A DNA stretch of 64,000 nucleotides from Methylophilus sp. 5 (GCF_000515275.1 NZ_KI911560.1:248001-312000); one strand, 5' to 3'. Positions 16,824 through 27,856 are shown, numbered from the stretch's first letter. Made by a program: numbers and translations. Notes: generated from the sequence alone by a model not told the origin.

Positions 16824-17771
16824 TTAAGTCTCTGGCCTATCCAGCATCATCCAATAACGCGTGAGGTAACTCACGCTCACTGGCAAGATAGTTGGCAAGC
16901 TGGCAAATACTTCGTCAGTATTACGTAACTGGAAAACACCGGATACTTTCAGGTCAGCCACGCCAGGCGCGCAACGGACAATACCGTTGCGATAGCGTGC
17001 CAACTCAGCCGCAAAATCGGCCAGCCGCATTTCGCGTGCGTGCAGAATGCCGCGCGTCCAGCCATCTTGATGAGGGCTCACGGTCACAGGAGCAGCGATT
17101 GCATCATGGTCAAAATGCGTCTGCCAGCCAGCGTTTAACACATGTTGCTGCCCACCACTGGTTATAATTTCAACTGCCCCCTCCAGCACAGCAAGACTTA
17201 TGCTGTTGGAGCGCTGCTTCACAATAAACCGCGTGCCCAGTGGCCGTAACCGTCCATAACGCGTGGCAATCAACAGCGGTCGTTGCAACTTATCATGGTA
17301 ACCAGTCTGTACCAGCACCTCGCCACCTTCCAATACGATCAAACGTTGTGATTGATCAAACGCGGTATTGAGTCCGGTCGCAGTATTCAAATAAATATCC
17401 GTGCCATCAGTCAGCTGTATGTGTTGCTGCTCACCGGTGCGCGTCCTGTATTCTGCACGTAGCATGCGCGCGGGCTCACTTTGCCAGCCTTGCCACCCAA
17501 TCGCCCCAGTAGAAAGCAATATTGCCAGTGTTTTGATGGCACGACGGCGCCCGGCTTGCTGGCCATGTTGTAATGTGGCATAGGCCAGACTACCAGGCAG
17601 ACCACTCATTTTATGACTCACTTCGACGGCACGCTGCCAGGCCATTTCATGCGTAGCATCCGCCGCACGCCATGTTTGGCAGGCAAGGTGGTCGTCCTGG
17701 CTGGCATTCGGCTCCTGCAAGCGGAAAAACCATTCAGCTGCCTGCAAAGCAGTTTTATTTGTCATGGTCAT
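16824..17771 (-). CDS. FecR-family anti-sigma regulator, cluster A
   Basis: 315 residues from the ATG at 17771, which overlaps the sigma stop codon (ATGA); the frame can be opened to 17789. Cytoplasmic N-terminal sigma-binding part with AAEWFFRLQEP, then RRRAIKTLAILLSTGAIGW (about residues 75-95), a single membrane helix preceded by twin arginines, then the periplasmic FecR domain (RTGEQQHIQLTDGT, LEGGEVLVQT) and a C-terminal STN-like part (VSGVFQLRNTDE). It should relay receptor occupancy to the partner sigma factor. Confidence 0.92.
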   Translation of the reverse strand: MTMTNKTALQAAEWFFRLQEPNASQDDHLACQTWRAADATHEMAWQRAVEVSHKMSGLPGSLAYATLQHGQQAGRRRAIKTLAILLSTGAIGWQGWQSEPARMLRAEYRTRTGEQQHIQLTDGTDIYLNTATGLNTAFDQSQRLIVLEGGEVLVQTGYHDKLQRPLLIATRYGRLRPLGTRFIVKQRSNSISLAVLEGAVEIITSGGQQHVLNAGWQTHFDHDAIAAPVTVSPHQDGWTRGILHAREMRLADFAAELARYRNGIVRCAPGVADLKVSGVFQLRNTDEVFASLPTILPVSVSYLTRYWMMLDRPET

Positions 17772-18295
17772 GGCATCAATACAATACATTGCGCCATGGC
17801 TTGTACCATGTAACGTTTCACACTGCGTTCGCTCACCCTGAGCTGTGTCGCAATGTCCGCATAAGGCATCCCCTCCAGTTGCGCCAGTAAGAAGGCAGCG
17901 CGTACTTTGGTTGGCAACCCATCCAGCATGCGATCAATTTGCTGCAAGGTCTCTAAAATAACGAACTTATGCTCGGCAGAAGCGACTGATGATTCGGGCA
18001 TCAATGCTAAAGAATCCAGATAGGCTTGTTCTAATGCACGCCGACGATACAGGTTGGCAAGCAGTCGCTTAGCTACGACAGTGAGATAAGCGCGCGGCTC
18101 ATTTAAATGCCAGTCTGAATTTTTTTCAATGATAGATTCAGGCGCATTAAGGAGACGCATAAAAGTATCCTGCGCCAAATCTGCAGCATCCGCCGCATGC
18201 CCAAGCTTACGCTGCAACCAACGTTGCAGCCAAGAATGGTGCTGTGTATAAAGCGCCTCAACAGCTTGCTGAATAACAAACTCGTTCGCTGACAT
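17768..18295 (-). CDS. ECF sigma factor, FecI-like, cluster A
   Basis: 175 residues. Region 2 (DAADLAQDTFMRLL, about residues 35-50) and region 4 (EGMPYADIATQLRVSERSVKRYM, about 140-165) are both clear. The N-terminus LYTQHHSWLQRWLQRKLG is the FecI-type pattern. It should direct RNA polymerase to the cluster A receptor and perhaps other iron genes. A Fur-box-like sequence lies 19 bases upstream of the start. Confidence 0.93.
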   Translation of the reverse strand: MSANEFVIQQAVEALYTQHHSWLQRWLQRKLGHAADAADLAQDTFMRLLNAPESIIEKNSDWHLNEPRAYLTVVAKRLLANLYRRRALEQAYLDSLALMPESSVASAEHKFVILETLQQIDRMLDGLPTKVRAAFLLAQLEGMPYADIATQLRVSERSVKRYMVQAMAQCIVLMP

Positions 18296-18313
18296 ATTAA
18301 GCTAACCTGCAAA

Positions 18314-18328
18314 TGATAATTATTCTCA
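18314..18328. promoter_or_regulatory. Fur box, cluster A sigma gene
   Basis: TGATAAT-T-ATTCTCA, a 7-1-7 inverted repeat with six of seven positions paired, 19 bases before the sigma start. Predicted iron-dependent repression. Confidence 0.75.
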
Positions 18329-18429
18329 TTTTATCATGTGCAGTTGATTTTTATAAGCATGCAACCTTGCTTGCTCTATTGGTATGGATAATGACCGACC
18401 AATGAAGGCACATACCATTGTCAAAACCG

Positions 18430-18467
18430 GGGGATGCTAGCCAACAACACGCATGACTAGCATCCCC
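18430..18467 (-). terminator. Hairpin after the cluster B receptor gene
   Basis: GGGGATGCTAG and CTAGCATCCCC form a perfect 11-base stem around a 16-base loop, 15 bases past the receptor stop. The following T run is short, so termination is likely but may need Rho. Confidence 0.55.
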
Positions 18468-18481
18468 GATTTCTTTAACAA

Positions 18482-20947
18482 TTACAAACTACCACGCACG
18501 GTGAGCATGATGTTTTGCGGATCACCGTAGAATGTCTGCAAGGCATCCAGGTAATAGTGCTTATCGAACAGGTTGTTGATGTTCACTGCTGCCGTCCAGC
18601 GATTGTCTATCTTGTAACTGGCCTGCGCGCTCCAGATTGCATAGCCACCTTGCTCGCGCTTGATACTGTCCTGCGGCGTGGTGTAAGACGTCCGGCTTTG
18701 CATCACAACGCCGCCACCGATAGTGAAACGGTCCCACTCACCTGACAGGCGATAAGTGTTCCAGGCACGGAATAGATTGCGTGGGTTGTGGTCACTGTTC
18801 AGGCTTACCCCGTTCAGGTTGGAGTCACTGGCTCTGACATATTTGGCATCATTAAAGGTATACCCGGCAGAGACCTGCCAGCCCGGTAAGACTTCACCAC
18901 TAATCTCTGCATCCAACCCTTTGCTTTTTTGCTCGCCTGCATTGATAGAGCAGGCACCGCCGGCGCAACCAACAAGGTTCTGTGGGTCATTAATAGCACC
19001 GTTAGATTGCTTGATATCGAACAAAGTCAATGAGGTATTTAGCTTGCCATCATAAAACTCGCCTTTGATGCCGGCTTCATAGTTTCTGCCGGTGGCTGGA
19101 TTCAGCGCACTACCATTTGCCGTCAACATATTGCTTTGCGGTTTGAAGATCTCAGTGTAACTGCCATATAGCGACCAGTTGTCATTCAAGCGATAAATCA
19201 GCGCAGCATAGGGCGTGACTTCGTTTGATTGTTTGTAGCCACCATTAAATGAGCTTTCATACTCATACCAGCTGATACGGCCGCCAAGAATCAATTTGAG
19301 CGAATCTGCCAATTGCAATCGGGCATTGCCATAAAGACCTTGCCGGATTTCTTTGGAGTTTAAAGAGGCCGCATATACGCCTGGGTATAAACGTGGTACC
19401 TGTGACAGATCCAAAGTATTGAAATTGACGGCGTATTGCGGCACATATGAAACACGCGATGTCCTGCTGGATGGCATCTCAGCCTGCTGCCAGTTGGCAC
19501 CGACAAACACTTCATGCGTCTGACCGAGTGCATCGAACTTGCCGGTTACCTGCGCATCGACTGCAGTGGTTTCGTATAATACCTTGGAGAACTCAACACG
19601 CGTATAACGCGTGCCTGTGAGTGTCAGTGGGTCTACCCGGCCATCGTTTGTACGGATAATCGTGTCTTCACGGTCATTACGCTGATAGAGTCCGCTCAGC
19701 TTAAATTTCCAGTTTTCATTGAATTGATGCGTAATATCCCCAAAAAATTCCTGCGTCTGGCTGTCATAACCAGTCCAGCTTGGCGCCAGTGAGGTAGACC
19801 GGGGCAGATTCAGATTGCTGCCATCAGTAGACATTGGTAAGCCACCGCGCACACGGCCACCATACTGGCGGTAATCCTGGTAGCGCATACCAATGGAGGC
19901 AACTGTCTTCTCTCCCAGATCCGCTTCCAGAATTCCGTACAGCAAAGGTAACTTTGATTGTGTCGCTTCATAGAAATAATGCCGGTCTTCGTAGCCTGCA
20001 ATCAGGCGGCCACGTAAGGTACCCGCTGCATTGAGTGCACCAGTGATATCAGCATCCAGACGGTAATAATCCCAACTACCGGCACGCCCTGTGACTTGCA
20101 GTTGCTGCTCAGCCATTGGCCGTTTGCGCACCATGTTCACGGTACCGCCTGGGTCGCCATTGCCAATCAGCAAACCGGGTGCGCCGCGCAACACTTCGAC
20201 ACGGTCCAGCATGATGGTGTCCGGTGGCGTTCCGATGCCACCATAATCCCCCATAGGCACACCATCTACCATGTAGTTGCTGATTTCAAAGCCACGGGAA
20301 TAATAGGTCGAGTGTCCGTAACCACGTAGCTGCTTGGTCACACCGGTGGTTTGCATTAACACACTGTCCAGTGTGGTCAGGTTCTGGTCGTCCATGCGCT
20401 GGCGCGTCATCACACTCACGGACTGTGGTGTTTCTCTCAAACTCTGCTCACCCTTGCCGATTGTCACGGCACGGGCGGTATAAGATTTAGTGCCTTCGCT
20501 AATGGCAGCCGATTCACGTGCTTTATTGGCAGTCACACTGACCTCAGGCAATGTCTGTTGTTGGCTGACCTCGTCACGCGATGATGGGGCTTTGCGCAAC
20601 GCATAGCCTGCTGCGGTTTTTTCAGCGCTATAGCCAGTATCCGCCAGCAGTTTGGCAAAACCTTCCTCTACGCTATAGGCCCCTTTTAAACCGGCGCTAC
20701 GCAAAGATTGAATATCTGCGGCATCCAGTGAAATAGAAACGCCAGACTGCTGCGCAAAACGCGTGAGCGCACTCGCCAGCGGCCCGGCAGCAATGTCGTA
20801 TTGTTTAGTGGCCGCCACAGACTCTGCATAAGCGATCATGGGGCTAGTGAATAAAATAGGCAGACAGGCCAGTTGCAAGGCAAGCACAACAGGCGACAGC
20901 TTGTAGCCGCCTGCCTGCGCCTGGCGCTTTTGATTCAACGATTGCAT
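18482..20947 (-). CDS. TonB-dependent siderophore receptor with STN domain, cluster B
   Basis: 821 residues. Signal peptide 1-41 (ending IAYA), STN domain about 50-110, TonB-box-like PEVSVTAN near 135, plug about 165-290 with LRETPQSVSVMTRQRM, RVEVLRGAPGLLIG and GTVNMVRKRP, then a barrel ending LTVRGSL. The plug and the IGKGEQxLR segment resemble the cluster D receptor and the FpvA/PupB type of hydroxamate or pyoverdine receptors. A short loop with CAGGAC may be a surface disulphide. The substrate is not determined. Confidence 0.92.
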   Translation of the reverse strand: MQSLNQKRQAQAGGYKLSPVVLALQLACLPILFTSPMIAYAESVAATKQYDIAAGPLASALTRFAQQSGVSISLDAADIQSLRSAGLKGAYSVEEGFAKLLADTGYSAEKTAAGYALRKAPSSRDEVSQQQTLPEVSVTANKARESAAISEGTKSYTARAVTIGKGEQSLRETPQSVSVMTRQRMDDQNLTTLDSVLMQTTGVTKQLRGYGHSTYYSRGFEISNYMVDGVPMGDYGGIGTPPDTIMLDRVEVLRGAPGLLIGNGDPGGTVNMVRKRPMAEQQLQVTGRAGSWDYYRLDADITGALNAAGTLRGRLIAGYEDRHYFYEATQSKLPLLYGILEADLGEKTVASIGMRYQDYRQYGGRVRGGLPMSTDGSNLNLPRSTSLAPSWTGYDSQTQEFFGDITHQFNENWKFKLSGLYQRNDREDTIIRTNDGRVDPLTLTGTRYTRVEFSKVLYETTAVDAQVTGKFDALGQTHEVFVGANWQQAEMPSSRTSRVSYVPQYAVNFNTLDLSQVPRLYPGVYAASLNSKEIRQGLYGNARLQLADSLKLILGGRISWYEYESSFNGGYKQSNEVTPYAALIYRLNDNWSLYGSYTEIFKPQSNMLTANGSALNPATGRNYEAGIKGEFYDGKLNTSLTLFDIKQSNGAINDPQNLVGCAGGACSINAGEQKSKGLDAEISGEVLPGWQVSAGYTFNDAKYVRASDSNLNGVSLNSDHNPRNLFRAWNTYRLSGEWDRFTIGGGVVMQSRTSYTTPQDSIKREQGGYAIWSAQASYKIDNRWTAAVNINNLFDKHYYLDALQTFYGDPQNIMLTVRGSL

Positions 20948-21038
20948 GTGATGTGTTACTCCCTTAGTGAACAGTGTTAATCACCAAGACAACCGGCAAT
21001 CAAAAACCGGAACCAGACAGTAAACATTTAATGCATTT

Positions 21039-22004
21039 TTAGGGATTAATTTTGACTGACACAATCCACGGAGTGAACTGTTGCAGTTGTATCGGGAAGC
21101 TCTCAGCCAATAATGCCAATGCACGCTCAGGGTCATCCAGCGGCAAAACCGCACTGACCATATAGCGTGAGCAAGCGGCGGTATCAAAGCGCAGATAGCC
21201 CTTGTGGTGACGCGCCAACGTGGCCAGCACATCAGATAATGGCTGATTATGTACCACCAGCTGATGCAGCTTCCAGGCATCATTAATGCTCTCGGCATCA
21301 ACGGTATGCAGCACCCCAAGCTCGCTAGACGTAAAGCTGAGCCCTTCCCCCTGTTTAACAACAGACTGCACAGCCGCCTGTTGGCCGGGGCTGACACGCA
21401 CTTTAGATTCAAGCATCAGGACTTCTGTAGAGTGGGCACGACGGCTCACTACAAAACGGGTGCCGAGGGCGGTAATACTGCCGTGCTCGGTCTCAACCAC
21501 AAACGGGCGGCTGGCATCTTTGGCCACATCGACCAGCACCTCCCCTTGCAGTAGTTTTAAAGTACGGCGCCGCGCTGAAAAATCGACATCAATCGCGCTA
21601 TGGCCGTTGAGTGTTACCTGGCTATGGTCGGCTAACGCTGACGATTGCCACTCGGCGGTGGCCGTGTGCATGTCTGCCAACCAGTAAGAGAGTGGATAGC
21701 CTTCCAGCATCAGGCGCGCGGGTAATGCCAACACCAGCAATAACGCCATCACACCCGCACCGCGCTTGAGTTGTCTACGGCGTTTTTCTTGCCTGATACC
21801 GGCCTGTATCGCATGATGTGCCACCCCTGATTGCGGACGCAAACCCTCCAGCCTGGCAATCATGTCCTGCATCTGTTTAACCGCCTCAGCATGGGCCGGA
21901 TCACGTGCCAGCCATTGCTGAAACGCACTGTTCAAAGCAGGGTCTTGTGCGTCGTCTTCCAGGCGTAATAACCATTCAGCGGCTTGTTTGGCAATCGATG
22001 TCAT
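21039..22004 (-). CDS. FecR-family anti-sigma regulator, cluster B
   Basis: 321 residues. Cytoplasmic part with AAEWLLRLEDDAQDP, then KRRRQLKRGAGVMALLLVLA as the membrane segment with preceding arginines (about residues 75-100), the periplasmic FecR domain (LADHSQVTLNGHSAIDVDFS, LLQGEVLVDV) and a C-terminal STN-like region. Its ATG shares one base with the sigma stop (TGATG). The N-terminal sigma-binding part and normal length suggest a functional anti-sigma. Confidence 0.92.
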   Translation of the reverse strand: MTSIAKQAAEWLLRLEDDAQDPALNSAFQQWLARDPAHAEAVKQMQDMIARLEGLRPQSGVAHHAIQAGIRQEKRRRQLKRGAGVMALLLVLALPARLMLEGYPLSYWLADMHTATAEWQSSALADHSQVTLNGHSAIDVDFSARRRTLKLLQGEVLVDVAKDASRPFVVETEHGSITALGTRFVVSRRAHSTEVLMLESKVRVSPGQQAAVQSVVKQGEGLSFTSSELGVLHTVDAESINDAWKLHQLVVHNQPLSDVLATLARHHKGYLRFDTAACSRYMVSAVLPLDDPERALALLAESFPIQLQQFTPWIVSVKINP

Positions 22005-22522
22005 CAGGCAGACTCACCCAGCACCATATGGCAATGCACCAGCACACTCACCAGGTACTTCTGCACCATTCTGGTGGAGACTTGCAACTCGGCCGCAATC
22101 TCTGCATGAGACAAGCCATCCAGATAGCGCAGCAGAAAAGCTTCACGTGGCTTGTGCGCCAAGCCTTGCAACATATGGCTGATATGCTCCAGCGCCTCAA
22201 CGGCAGCAGCCACCTGCTCGGCTGAAGGGGCATAGGCTTCGCCCATGGCGACCACACCGGCAAGATAAGTTTCCTCAATCACTCGTCGCCGCGCTTGATT
22301 CAACAGCAGGCGCTTGGCCGTGGTGGTCAAATAGGCACGCGGCTCACGCATGGTGAGCAAGGCATCACGAGATACTAAAATACGGGTAAAAGTATCCTGC
22401 ATCAGGTCAGCAGCCGCATGCGGACATCCCAGTTTTCTTCTTAACCAGGAAAATAACCAACCGTGATGTTCGCTATATAGACTATGTAGGGTTTGTTGCA
22501 GTGCACGCTCGTTTGCCAGCAT
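22004..22522 (-). CDS. ECF sigma factor, FecI-like, cluster B
   Basis: 172 residues; region 2 near residues 33-50 (HAAADLMQDTFTRIL) and region 4 near 130-160 (DGLSHAEIAAELQVSTRMVQKYL). N-terminal LYSEHHGWLFSWLRRKLG as in the other FecI-like factors here. Preceded by a Fur-box-like element and followed directly by its FecR. Confidence 0.93.
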   Translation of the reverse strand: MLANERALQQTLHSLYSEHHGWLFSWLRRKLGCPHAAADLMQDTFTRILVSRDALLTMREPRAYLTTTAKRLLLNQARRRVIEETYLAGVVAMGEAYAPSAEQVAAAVEALEHISHMLQGLAHKPREAFLLRYLDGLSHAEIAAELQVSTRMVQKYLVSVLVHCHMVLGESA

Positions 22523-22549
22523 GTGAAGACAGATTCCGCAAATTACAAA

Positions 22550-22564
22550 TGATAATAATTCTCA
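22550..22564. promoter_or_regulatory. Fur box, cluster B sigma gene
   Basis: TGATAAT-A-ATTCTCA, same half-sites as cluster A, 28 bases before the sigma start. Confidence 0.75.
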
Positions 22565-22633
22565 TTATACCATGTCATGCATTAACATTAATGCGTATCC
22601 GCTGCGTCTTTCAAGCACAGTCGCAACGCATGC

Positions 22634-24028
22634 TCAAGAGGCTGCACGCGCCCAGCCGCCGCCCAGGGCACGATACAGGTCAACCGAGGCCTGCAAGCGC
22701 TGTTGGCGTATTTGCAGCGTGACATCCTTGGCCATAAATAAGGTGCGCTCGGTATCCAGCAAGGTCAGCATCGTTTCAGCCCCCGCCAGGTAGCGGGACT
22801 GGGCAAAGCTGAACGCACGTTCAGCATTCTCCAGCGCCTCGGCTTGGGCAGCTGCCTGCTGCTCCAGCCCCTGGATACGGTTGAGGGCAGCCTCGACATC
22901 GGCAAATGCAGCCACAATGGTCTGCCGATAATTAGCCAATAGCTCTTGCCTGCGGGCAATCGTGAGATCCCTTTGTGCAGCAAGCCGCCCGGCATTGAAA
23001 ATAGGTGCAGCCAAACCACTGGCAAGGCTGTACAAAGGATGATCAAGCACACGGCTCAGGTGGTCACTACTGGTAAGCACCCCTCCACGCAGGGTGATAC
23101 TCGGCAACATCACGGCACGTGCCACTGCAATATCAGCCTGCGCTGCCAATAAGGCTGCTTCGGCACTGGCGATGTCCGGCCTGCGTGCCAGCAGGCTGGC
23201 GGGCACCCCTGCCCCTAACTGAGGCACTTGCACCTCTGCCAGCCGACTCTGATCCAACTGTAATCCGGCCAATGGCTGCGACAACAGTGTCGCCAGAATC
23301 GCCTCGGTATTGCCCTGTTGCTGCCTGAGGAGCGCCAAAGTTCGCCGCTGCGTAGCGACCAGACCTTGCTGCTGCGCCAGTGATAGCTGGTTAGCCGCCC
23401 CGGCACGGTAACGCGACTGCACCAGCTTTAATACCTGTTCAGCATTGTTGAGATTCTGCTGCGCAATCAACGCGCGCTCACGCAGGCCGGTCAGCTCCAT
23501 CCAGGTATTGGCCACACTGGCGCAAAGTGAGAGACGTACACTGTCACGGTCAAACTGGCTAGCAGCAACCCTGGCCAACGCCCCTTGGTAAGCGGACCGG
23601 TTCTTGCCCCAGAAATCGATCTCGTAGCTCGCCGCCATGCCTACGGCATATTGGCTGACGTGAGCGGTATCACCACTGCCATCTAACCGCCCTTGGCGCC
23701 CGGCACTGGCTGTTGCCGACACCTCAGGCAGCAATGGTGCCCCTGCGACCACCGCCAGCTTCTGCGCCTGTGTGACGCGCGCAACGGCAGCGGCAAGATC
23801 GTAATTGGCGGTTTGCGCCTGTTGCACCAGTTGATCCAGCGCTGTGTTGCCAAATGCCTGCCACCAGTCCCGCTCTAGCTGCGCCTCACCTGGCGTAGAC
23901 GGATACCGCCACTGCGCAGGCACCGTACTCAAACCATCTCCGGGGTTAAGCTGTAAGGGCTGCAACGGGCTGCAGGCGGCGAGCAATACTACCAGGGGAA
24001 AATAAACAATTAATTTCATATTACTCAT
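22634..24028 (-). CDS. Outer membrane efflux lipoprotein, OprM/NodT type, cluster C
   Basis: About 464 residues from ATG at 24028 ([10 protein letters not shown]); the internal ATG at 24019 is equally possible. Lipoprotein signal with lipobox LLAACS near residue 19, so the mature protein is lipid-anchored in the outer membrane. Two OEP repeats form the trimeric channel ([40 protein letters not shown]). It overlaps the end of macB and completes a tripartite MacA-MacB-OprM exporter whose transcription is probably tied to the cluster C siderophore genes. Similar in design to the PvdRT-OpmQ siderophore recycling pump. Confidence 0.9.
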   Translation of the reverse strand: MSNMKLIVYFPLVVLLAACSPLQPLQLNPGDGLSTVPAQWRYPSTPGEAQLERDWWQAFGNTALDQLVQQAQTANYDLAAAVARVTQAQKLAVVAGAPLLPEVSATASAGRQGRLDGSGDTAHVSQYAVGMAASYEIDFWGKNRSAYQGALARVAASQFDRDSVRLSLCASVANTWMELTGLRERALIAQQNLNNAEQVLKLVQSRYRAGAANQLSLAQQQGLVATQRRTLALLRQQQGNTEAILATLLSQPLAGLQLDQSRLAEVQVPQLGAGVPASLLARRPDIASAEAALLAAQADIAVARAVMLPSITLRGGVLTSSDHLSRVLDHPLYSLASGLAAPIFNAGRLAAQRDLTIARRQELLANYRQTIVAAFADVEAALNRIQGLEQQAAAQAEALENAERAFSFAQSRYLAGAETMLTLLDTERTLFMAKDVTLQIRQQRLQASVDLYRALGGGWARAAS

Positions 24029-25982
24029 TGGCAAGCGCCACCACAGGATCCAGGCTGGCGGCTTTACGCGCGGGCATAAAACCAAATACCAGGCCGGTGA
24101 TCACGGCACAGAAAAAAGCACCCATAATCGCAGTCAGTGAAAAGATGACCGGCATGCCGAAAAAAACCAGTGTAATGCCGATAGATAGCCCAATCACAAC
24201 ACCAGTCACGCCACCAACCGTCGTCACCAGCACTGCCTCAGTTAAAAACTGTCGCAAAATATCGCGCTGACGCGCCCCTGTCGCCATGCGAATCCCGATC
24301 TCGCGCGTACGCTCGCGCACCGTCATTAACATGACATTCATGACACCGATACCGCCCACGCCCAGTGACACCACAGCAATCAGGGCGAGCATAAAGCCCA
24401 TACTATCCTGGGTTTTGGCTTGTGCTGCGATCCAGGCGGCTGCGTTTTCGATTTGAAAATCACGCACACCGTGGCGGGCAAACAGCAATGTCTCCATGCT
24501 CTCGGCAGCCGCATCGACCAGTGTCATGTCTTTTACTTCTAACGTGACATAGCTCGGCTCCCGCTCGCCAAACACCCGCAGGCTTGCCGTGGAATAAGGG
24601 ATAATCACCAGGTCATCATCACTCTGGTCGCCCGTCACCGCGCCCTTGGAGGCCAACACGCCGATCACCTGAAACGGCACGTTGCCTATCAAAATGGTTT
24701 CACCGATCGGATTTTTAACATCCGGCATCAGGTTTTGCACCAGCCGCTGCCCCAACACAGCCACCGTTGCCATGTGTTCGTCATCCTCTTCGGTAAAAAA
24801 GGAGCCTTTGACCACAGGCCAGGACAACATACGTGACATGGCCGCGCGCGACCCCTTAATGCGGGTTTGTGTATCTTCATTGCCAAAACGCACCACCTTG
24901 TTGCCAGAAAGACTAGGCAGTACATAGCTAATTTGCGGCAATTCTGCCAGCGCTTCCATGTCAGCAACGCTGATCCCACGACCGGGAATACGCGAGCTTT
25001 CGCGCTTGGCGTAGATATAAATATGATTAGTACCAAAAGCGCCCAGCTCTGCCACCACCCGCTCTTTGGTGCCCATGCCCACGGCCAGCATCACAATGAC
25101 CGACGCAACGCCGATAATAATGCCGAGCAAGGTCAACCCGGTACGAAAGCGGTTGACCCACATCACACGCCAGGCAGCACGACAGGCTTCCAGCATATCG
25201 CCGCGCCACTGGTTGACTGCATCGCCAGCGGCAAATGTCAGGGCGGGAATATGATTGTGTTTAGCCGTATCACCAGCGTCTGTCGTGGCAAATTCAGTGT
25301 CACTGATGACATGACCATCCCGGATTTCAACCACACGGCGCGCGCGCGCAGCGACCTCGCGGTCATGCGTGATGAGGATGATGGTATGCCCGGCATCGGC
25401 CAGCTCATTCAGCAAAAGCATGACCTCTTCGCCACTGTGAGAGTCGAGCGCGCCAGTAGGTTCATCGGCCAGAATAATGTGGCCGCCATTCATGAGCGCC
25501 CGCGCAATAGAGACACGTTGCTGCTGGCCGCCTGACAACTGCTGCGGCCGATATTGCAGGCGTTCGGCCAACCCAAGCCGGGTCAGCAGTGCGGTTGCAC
25601 GCTCAGCCCGTGCAGACTCCGCCATGCCAGCATACAGCGCAGGCATTTCTACATTCTCCTGCGCCGTCTCGGTTGAAATCAGGTGATAGCCCTGAAACAC
25701 AAAGCCAAAGGCTTCGCGTCGCAGCCAGGCCAAGTCATCCGCGTCCAAATCGGCCACATCACGTCCGGCAAAATGATAGTGCCCGCTGCTTGGCCTATCC
25801 AGGCAGCCCAGGATATTCATCAAGGTAGATTTACCCGAGCCAGACGCCCCGACAATGGCGACAAACTCACCGGCGTGTATCTCCAGTGAAATGCCATGCA
25901 ATATCTCAACCCGTGGCTGGTCACCACCGCCATAATGCTTGCGGATGTCACGCAGTGAAATCAATGGTTGGCAGCCGGTCAA
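24021..25982 (-). CDS. macB: MacB-type ABC exporter, ATPase-permease fusion
   Basis: 653 residues. N-terminal ATPase with Walker [10 protein letters not shown] near residue 45, signature [15 protein letters not shown] near 147 and Walker [13 protein letters not shown], then the first membrane helix near 280, a periplasmic domain, and three C-terminal helices of the FtsX fold. It drives export from the periplasm rather than transport across the inner membrane. The start is TTG at 25982, overlapping the macA stop by 4 bases; a TTG six codons downstream is an alternative. Substrate in this setting could be a siderophore rather than a macrolide. Confidence 0.92.
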   Translation of the reverse strand: MTGCQPLISLRDIRKHYGGGDQPRVEILHGISLEIHAGEFVAIVGASGSGKSTLMNILGCLDRPSSGHYHFAGRDVADLDADDLAWLRREAFGFVFQGYHLISTETAQENVEMPALYAGMAESARAERATALLTRLGLAERLQYRPQQLSGGQQQRVSIARALMNGGHIILADEPTGALDSHSGEEVMLLLNELADAGHTIILITHDREVAARARRVVEIRDGHVISDTEFATTDAGDTAKHNHIPALTFAAGDAVNQWRGDMLEACRAAWRVMWVNRFRTGLTLLGIIIGVASVIVMLAVGMGTKERVVAELGAFGTNHIYIYAKRESSRIPGRGISVADMEALAELPQISYVLPSLSGNKVVRFGNEDTQTRIKGSRAAMSRMLSWPVVKGSFFTEEDDEHMATVAVLGQRLVQNLMPDVKNPIGETILIGNVPFQVIGVLASKGAVTGDQSDDDLVIIPYSTASLRVFGEREPSYVTLEVKDMTLVDAAAESMETLLFARHGVRDFQIENAAAWIAAQAKTQDSMGFMLALIAVVSLGVGGIGVMNVMLMTVRERTREIGIRMATGARQRDILRQFLTEAVLVTTVGGVTGVVIGLSIGITLVFFGMPVIFSLTAIMGAFFCAVITGLVFGFMPARKAASLDPVVALANE

Positions 25983-27145
25983 AACTGGAACTTCCAGGCA
26001 CTGGGCTGTGGAGATTTATCCGCAATAATTAACTGTTCACCTTCTGCCAGGCCAGAAACAATCTCGGCACGCAAGCGCGTACGCACACCGGTGACTACCT
26101 CATGCCAGCCGACTTGGCGATCTTTCGTCAGCACACGCACTTTGTATTGGTTAGGCTTACCCTCTACCAGGCTCAGCGCCGAGGTGGGCGCCAGAATCAC
26201 CTGCTTGGCCTGCGCTACAACAAAAGACACTTGCGCTGTCATTTGCGGCATCAGCTCACCATCGGTGTTATTCACATCAAACAGCACCGTATAAAGCACC
26301 ACTTTATTGCTCGTAGCTGCTTGAACGCCGCTTGTGCTGGCGGTCTCGGGCTTGGGCGGTGCTGGCAACACCTGCCGCACAGTGCCCGTCCAGCGGCGGC
26401 TATCGCCGCCCAGTGTTTTAAAATACACAATCATTCCGGGTTTAACATGCCGCACATCCGCCTCGGAAACATCGGTCCACACCGTCATCGTCGACAAGTC
26501 AGCAATCCGCAATAGCGTAGGTGTCTGGTAAGTGGCATTCAGCGTCTGGCCCGCTTTGGCATCAATAGACACCACGGTACCTGACATAGGCGCATAGATG
26601 CGCGTAAACCCGAGCAGCGCCTCATTCCCTTGCAAAGTCGATTGTGTCTGCACGATCTGCGCCTTGAGGTTTTTGATACGCGCAGCGGCCGTTTTCATGG
26701 TCGCCTCTGCCTGCTGCACATCCTCGGCACGTGTCGCATCTTCGGCATGCATACGCTGCTGGCGGGCATCCTGCTGGCGGGCAAAGGCATATTGCGCCTC
26801 TTGCTCCTCAAGCTGCGCTTGCAGCCCGGCCAGTGCTGCGCGCCCGGCATCCACGGTTGCTTGCGGCACACGCGGGTCTATCTCTGCCAGCAGTTTACCT
26901 TTTTCAATCACATCGCCCGGCTGCACATGCAAGGCCAGTATCTGTCCAGATACCTGCGCCCCCACGTCTACGTAGCTGCGTGGTTGCAACGTGCCTATCG
27001 CCGTCACGTTCTGCTCGATATCGCCACGCTGGACAACTTCTGTCTCATACGGTGATTGTCCCTGTGCTTGCCACCAGCGCCCCCCCATACCGAGCAGAAT
27101 GATCACCAACAAGACCACAGGCCATCTGTACTGACGCCATCTCAT
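25979..27145 (-). CDS. macA: MacA-type periplasmic adaptor protein
   Basis: 388 residues. N-terminal membrane anchor (residues 7-23), lipoyl/barrel-sandwich halves ([20 protein letters not shown] near 58 and [16 protein letters not shown] near 175), a coiled-coil hairpin between them (about 95-165, rich in Ala, Gln, Glu and Arg), and a beta-barrel/membrane-proximal region. It bridges MacB to the outer membrane channel. Begins directly after the TAA of the DUF4198-like gene (TAAATG), and its stop overlaps macB. Confidence 0.92.
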   Translation of the reverse strand: MRWRQYRWPVVLLVIILLGMGGRWWQAQGQSPYETEVVQRGDIEQNVTAIGTLQPRSYVDVGAQVSGQILALHVQPGDVIEKGKLLAEIDPRVPQATVDAGRAALAGLQAQLEEQEAQYAFARQQDARQQRMHAEDATRAEDVQQAEATMKTAAARIKNLKAQIVQTQSTLQGNEALLGFTRIYAPMSGTVVSIDAKAGQTLNATYQTPTLLRIADLSTMTVWTDVSEADVRHVKPGMIVYFKTLGGDSRRWTGTVRQVLPAPPKPETASTSGVQAATSNKVVLYTVLFDVNNTDGELMPQMTAQVSFVVAQAKQVILAPTSALSLVEGKPNQYKVRVLTKDRQVGWHEVVTGVRTRLRAEIVSGLAEGEQLIIADKSPQPSAWKFQF

Positions 27146-27772
27146 TTAAGGCCGAACCTCAAAACTCAGCGTGGCGGTATGGCGCACATCTGCATACTGT
27201 TTACCCTGATAGTTCGCACTGCCGTTAACGCGGGCAGTCACCTCCAGTACATACAAGCCGGGGAAAAGAGGGCTTAGGGTGACCGTGCCATCCTCTGCCG
27301 GCTTGAGTGTGCGCACCCAGCCTTCGCTGGTACTCACATTTACTTGTGAGGCAGCCACCGCGTTGCCTTTCCATACCAGTTTAAACGTATTGCCATTGGG
27401 CTCCAGTGGCACCAACTCCAGGTCATTGACCGGTTTGGTTTCACTACGCCCCAGCTTGGCCTGGTAAAAATTCAACACATCACCCTGGCTCACCACCTGC
27501 GCGGTCAGCCTGATATCGCCTGACGCCGGATCAACCTGCAAATGGTCTTGTTGCTTTTTGAGTGACAGCGTTTGCCCATCTGCTACAAAAGCGCGACTGC
27601 TATTGAGCACTGTAATATCGGCACGCTTTGCAGTCTCATGTTGGCCGATAAAAACGTGCGTGCCATCCGCTGACGGCTCCAGCCAGACGTAATCGGCATT
27701 TGCCGCACAACTGCCTATAAGGCACGCGGCGGCGACCGCCCGTAACCCGAGGGTAAAGAGGCCGGTGTTCAT
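27146..27772 (-). CDS. Secreted DUF4198-like protein, cluster C
   Basis: 208 residues with signal peptide 1-26 (ending ANA). The mature part starts DYVWLEPSADGTHVFIGQ and ends in an Ig-like strand region (GLYVLEVTARVN). This pattern resembles DUF4198/NikM-like periplasmic proteins that accompany metal-uptake receptors; the role is not defined. It leads the macA-macB-oprM run and has its own candidate ECF promoter, so it likely belongs functionally with the exporter and the PepSY protein upstream. Confidence 0.65.
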   Translation of the reverse strand: MNTGLFTLGLRAVAAACLIGSCAANADYVWLEPSADGTHVFIGQHETAKRADITVLNSSRAFVADGQTLSLKKQQDHLQVDPASGDIRLTAQVVSQGDVLNFYQAKLGRSETKPVNDLELVPLEPNGNTFKLVWKGNAVAASQVNVSTSEGWVRTLKPAEDGTVTLSPLFPGLYVLEVTARVNGSANYQGKQYADVRHTATLSFEVRP

Positions 27773-27830
27773 ATGAAAACGCTCCTTGTAATCTTGTGAT
27801 GTTCAGAAAAATGTACGCACTTATAAGCTA

Positions 27831-27856
27831 TGACACGCGAGCATCCAAAAAGGGCA
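27831..27856 (-). promoter_or_regulatory. Candidate ECF promoter of DUF4198-macA-macB-oprM
   Basis: Minus strand: TGCCCTTTTTGGATGCTCGC then GTGTCA. The 12 bases between CCC and CGCGTGTC equal those before the PepSY gene at 29148 and before the cluster E receptor at 42435. Confidence 0.6.
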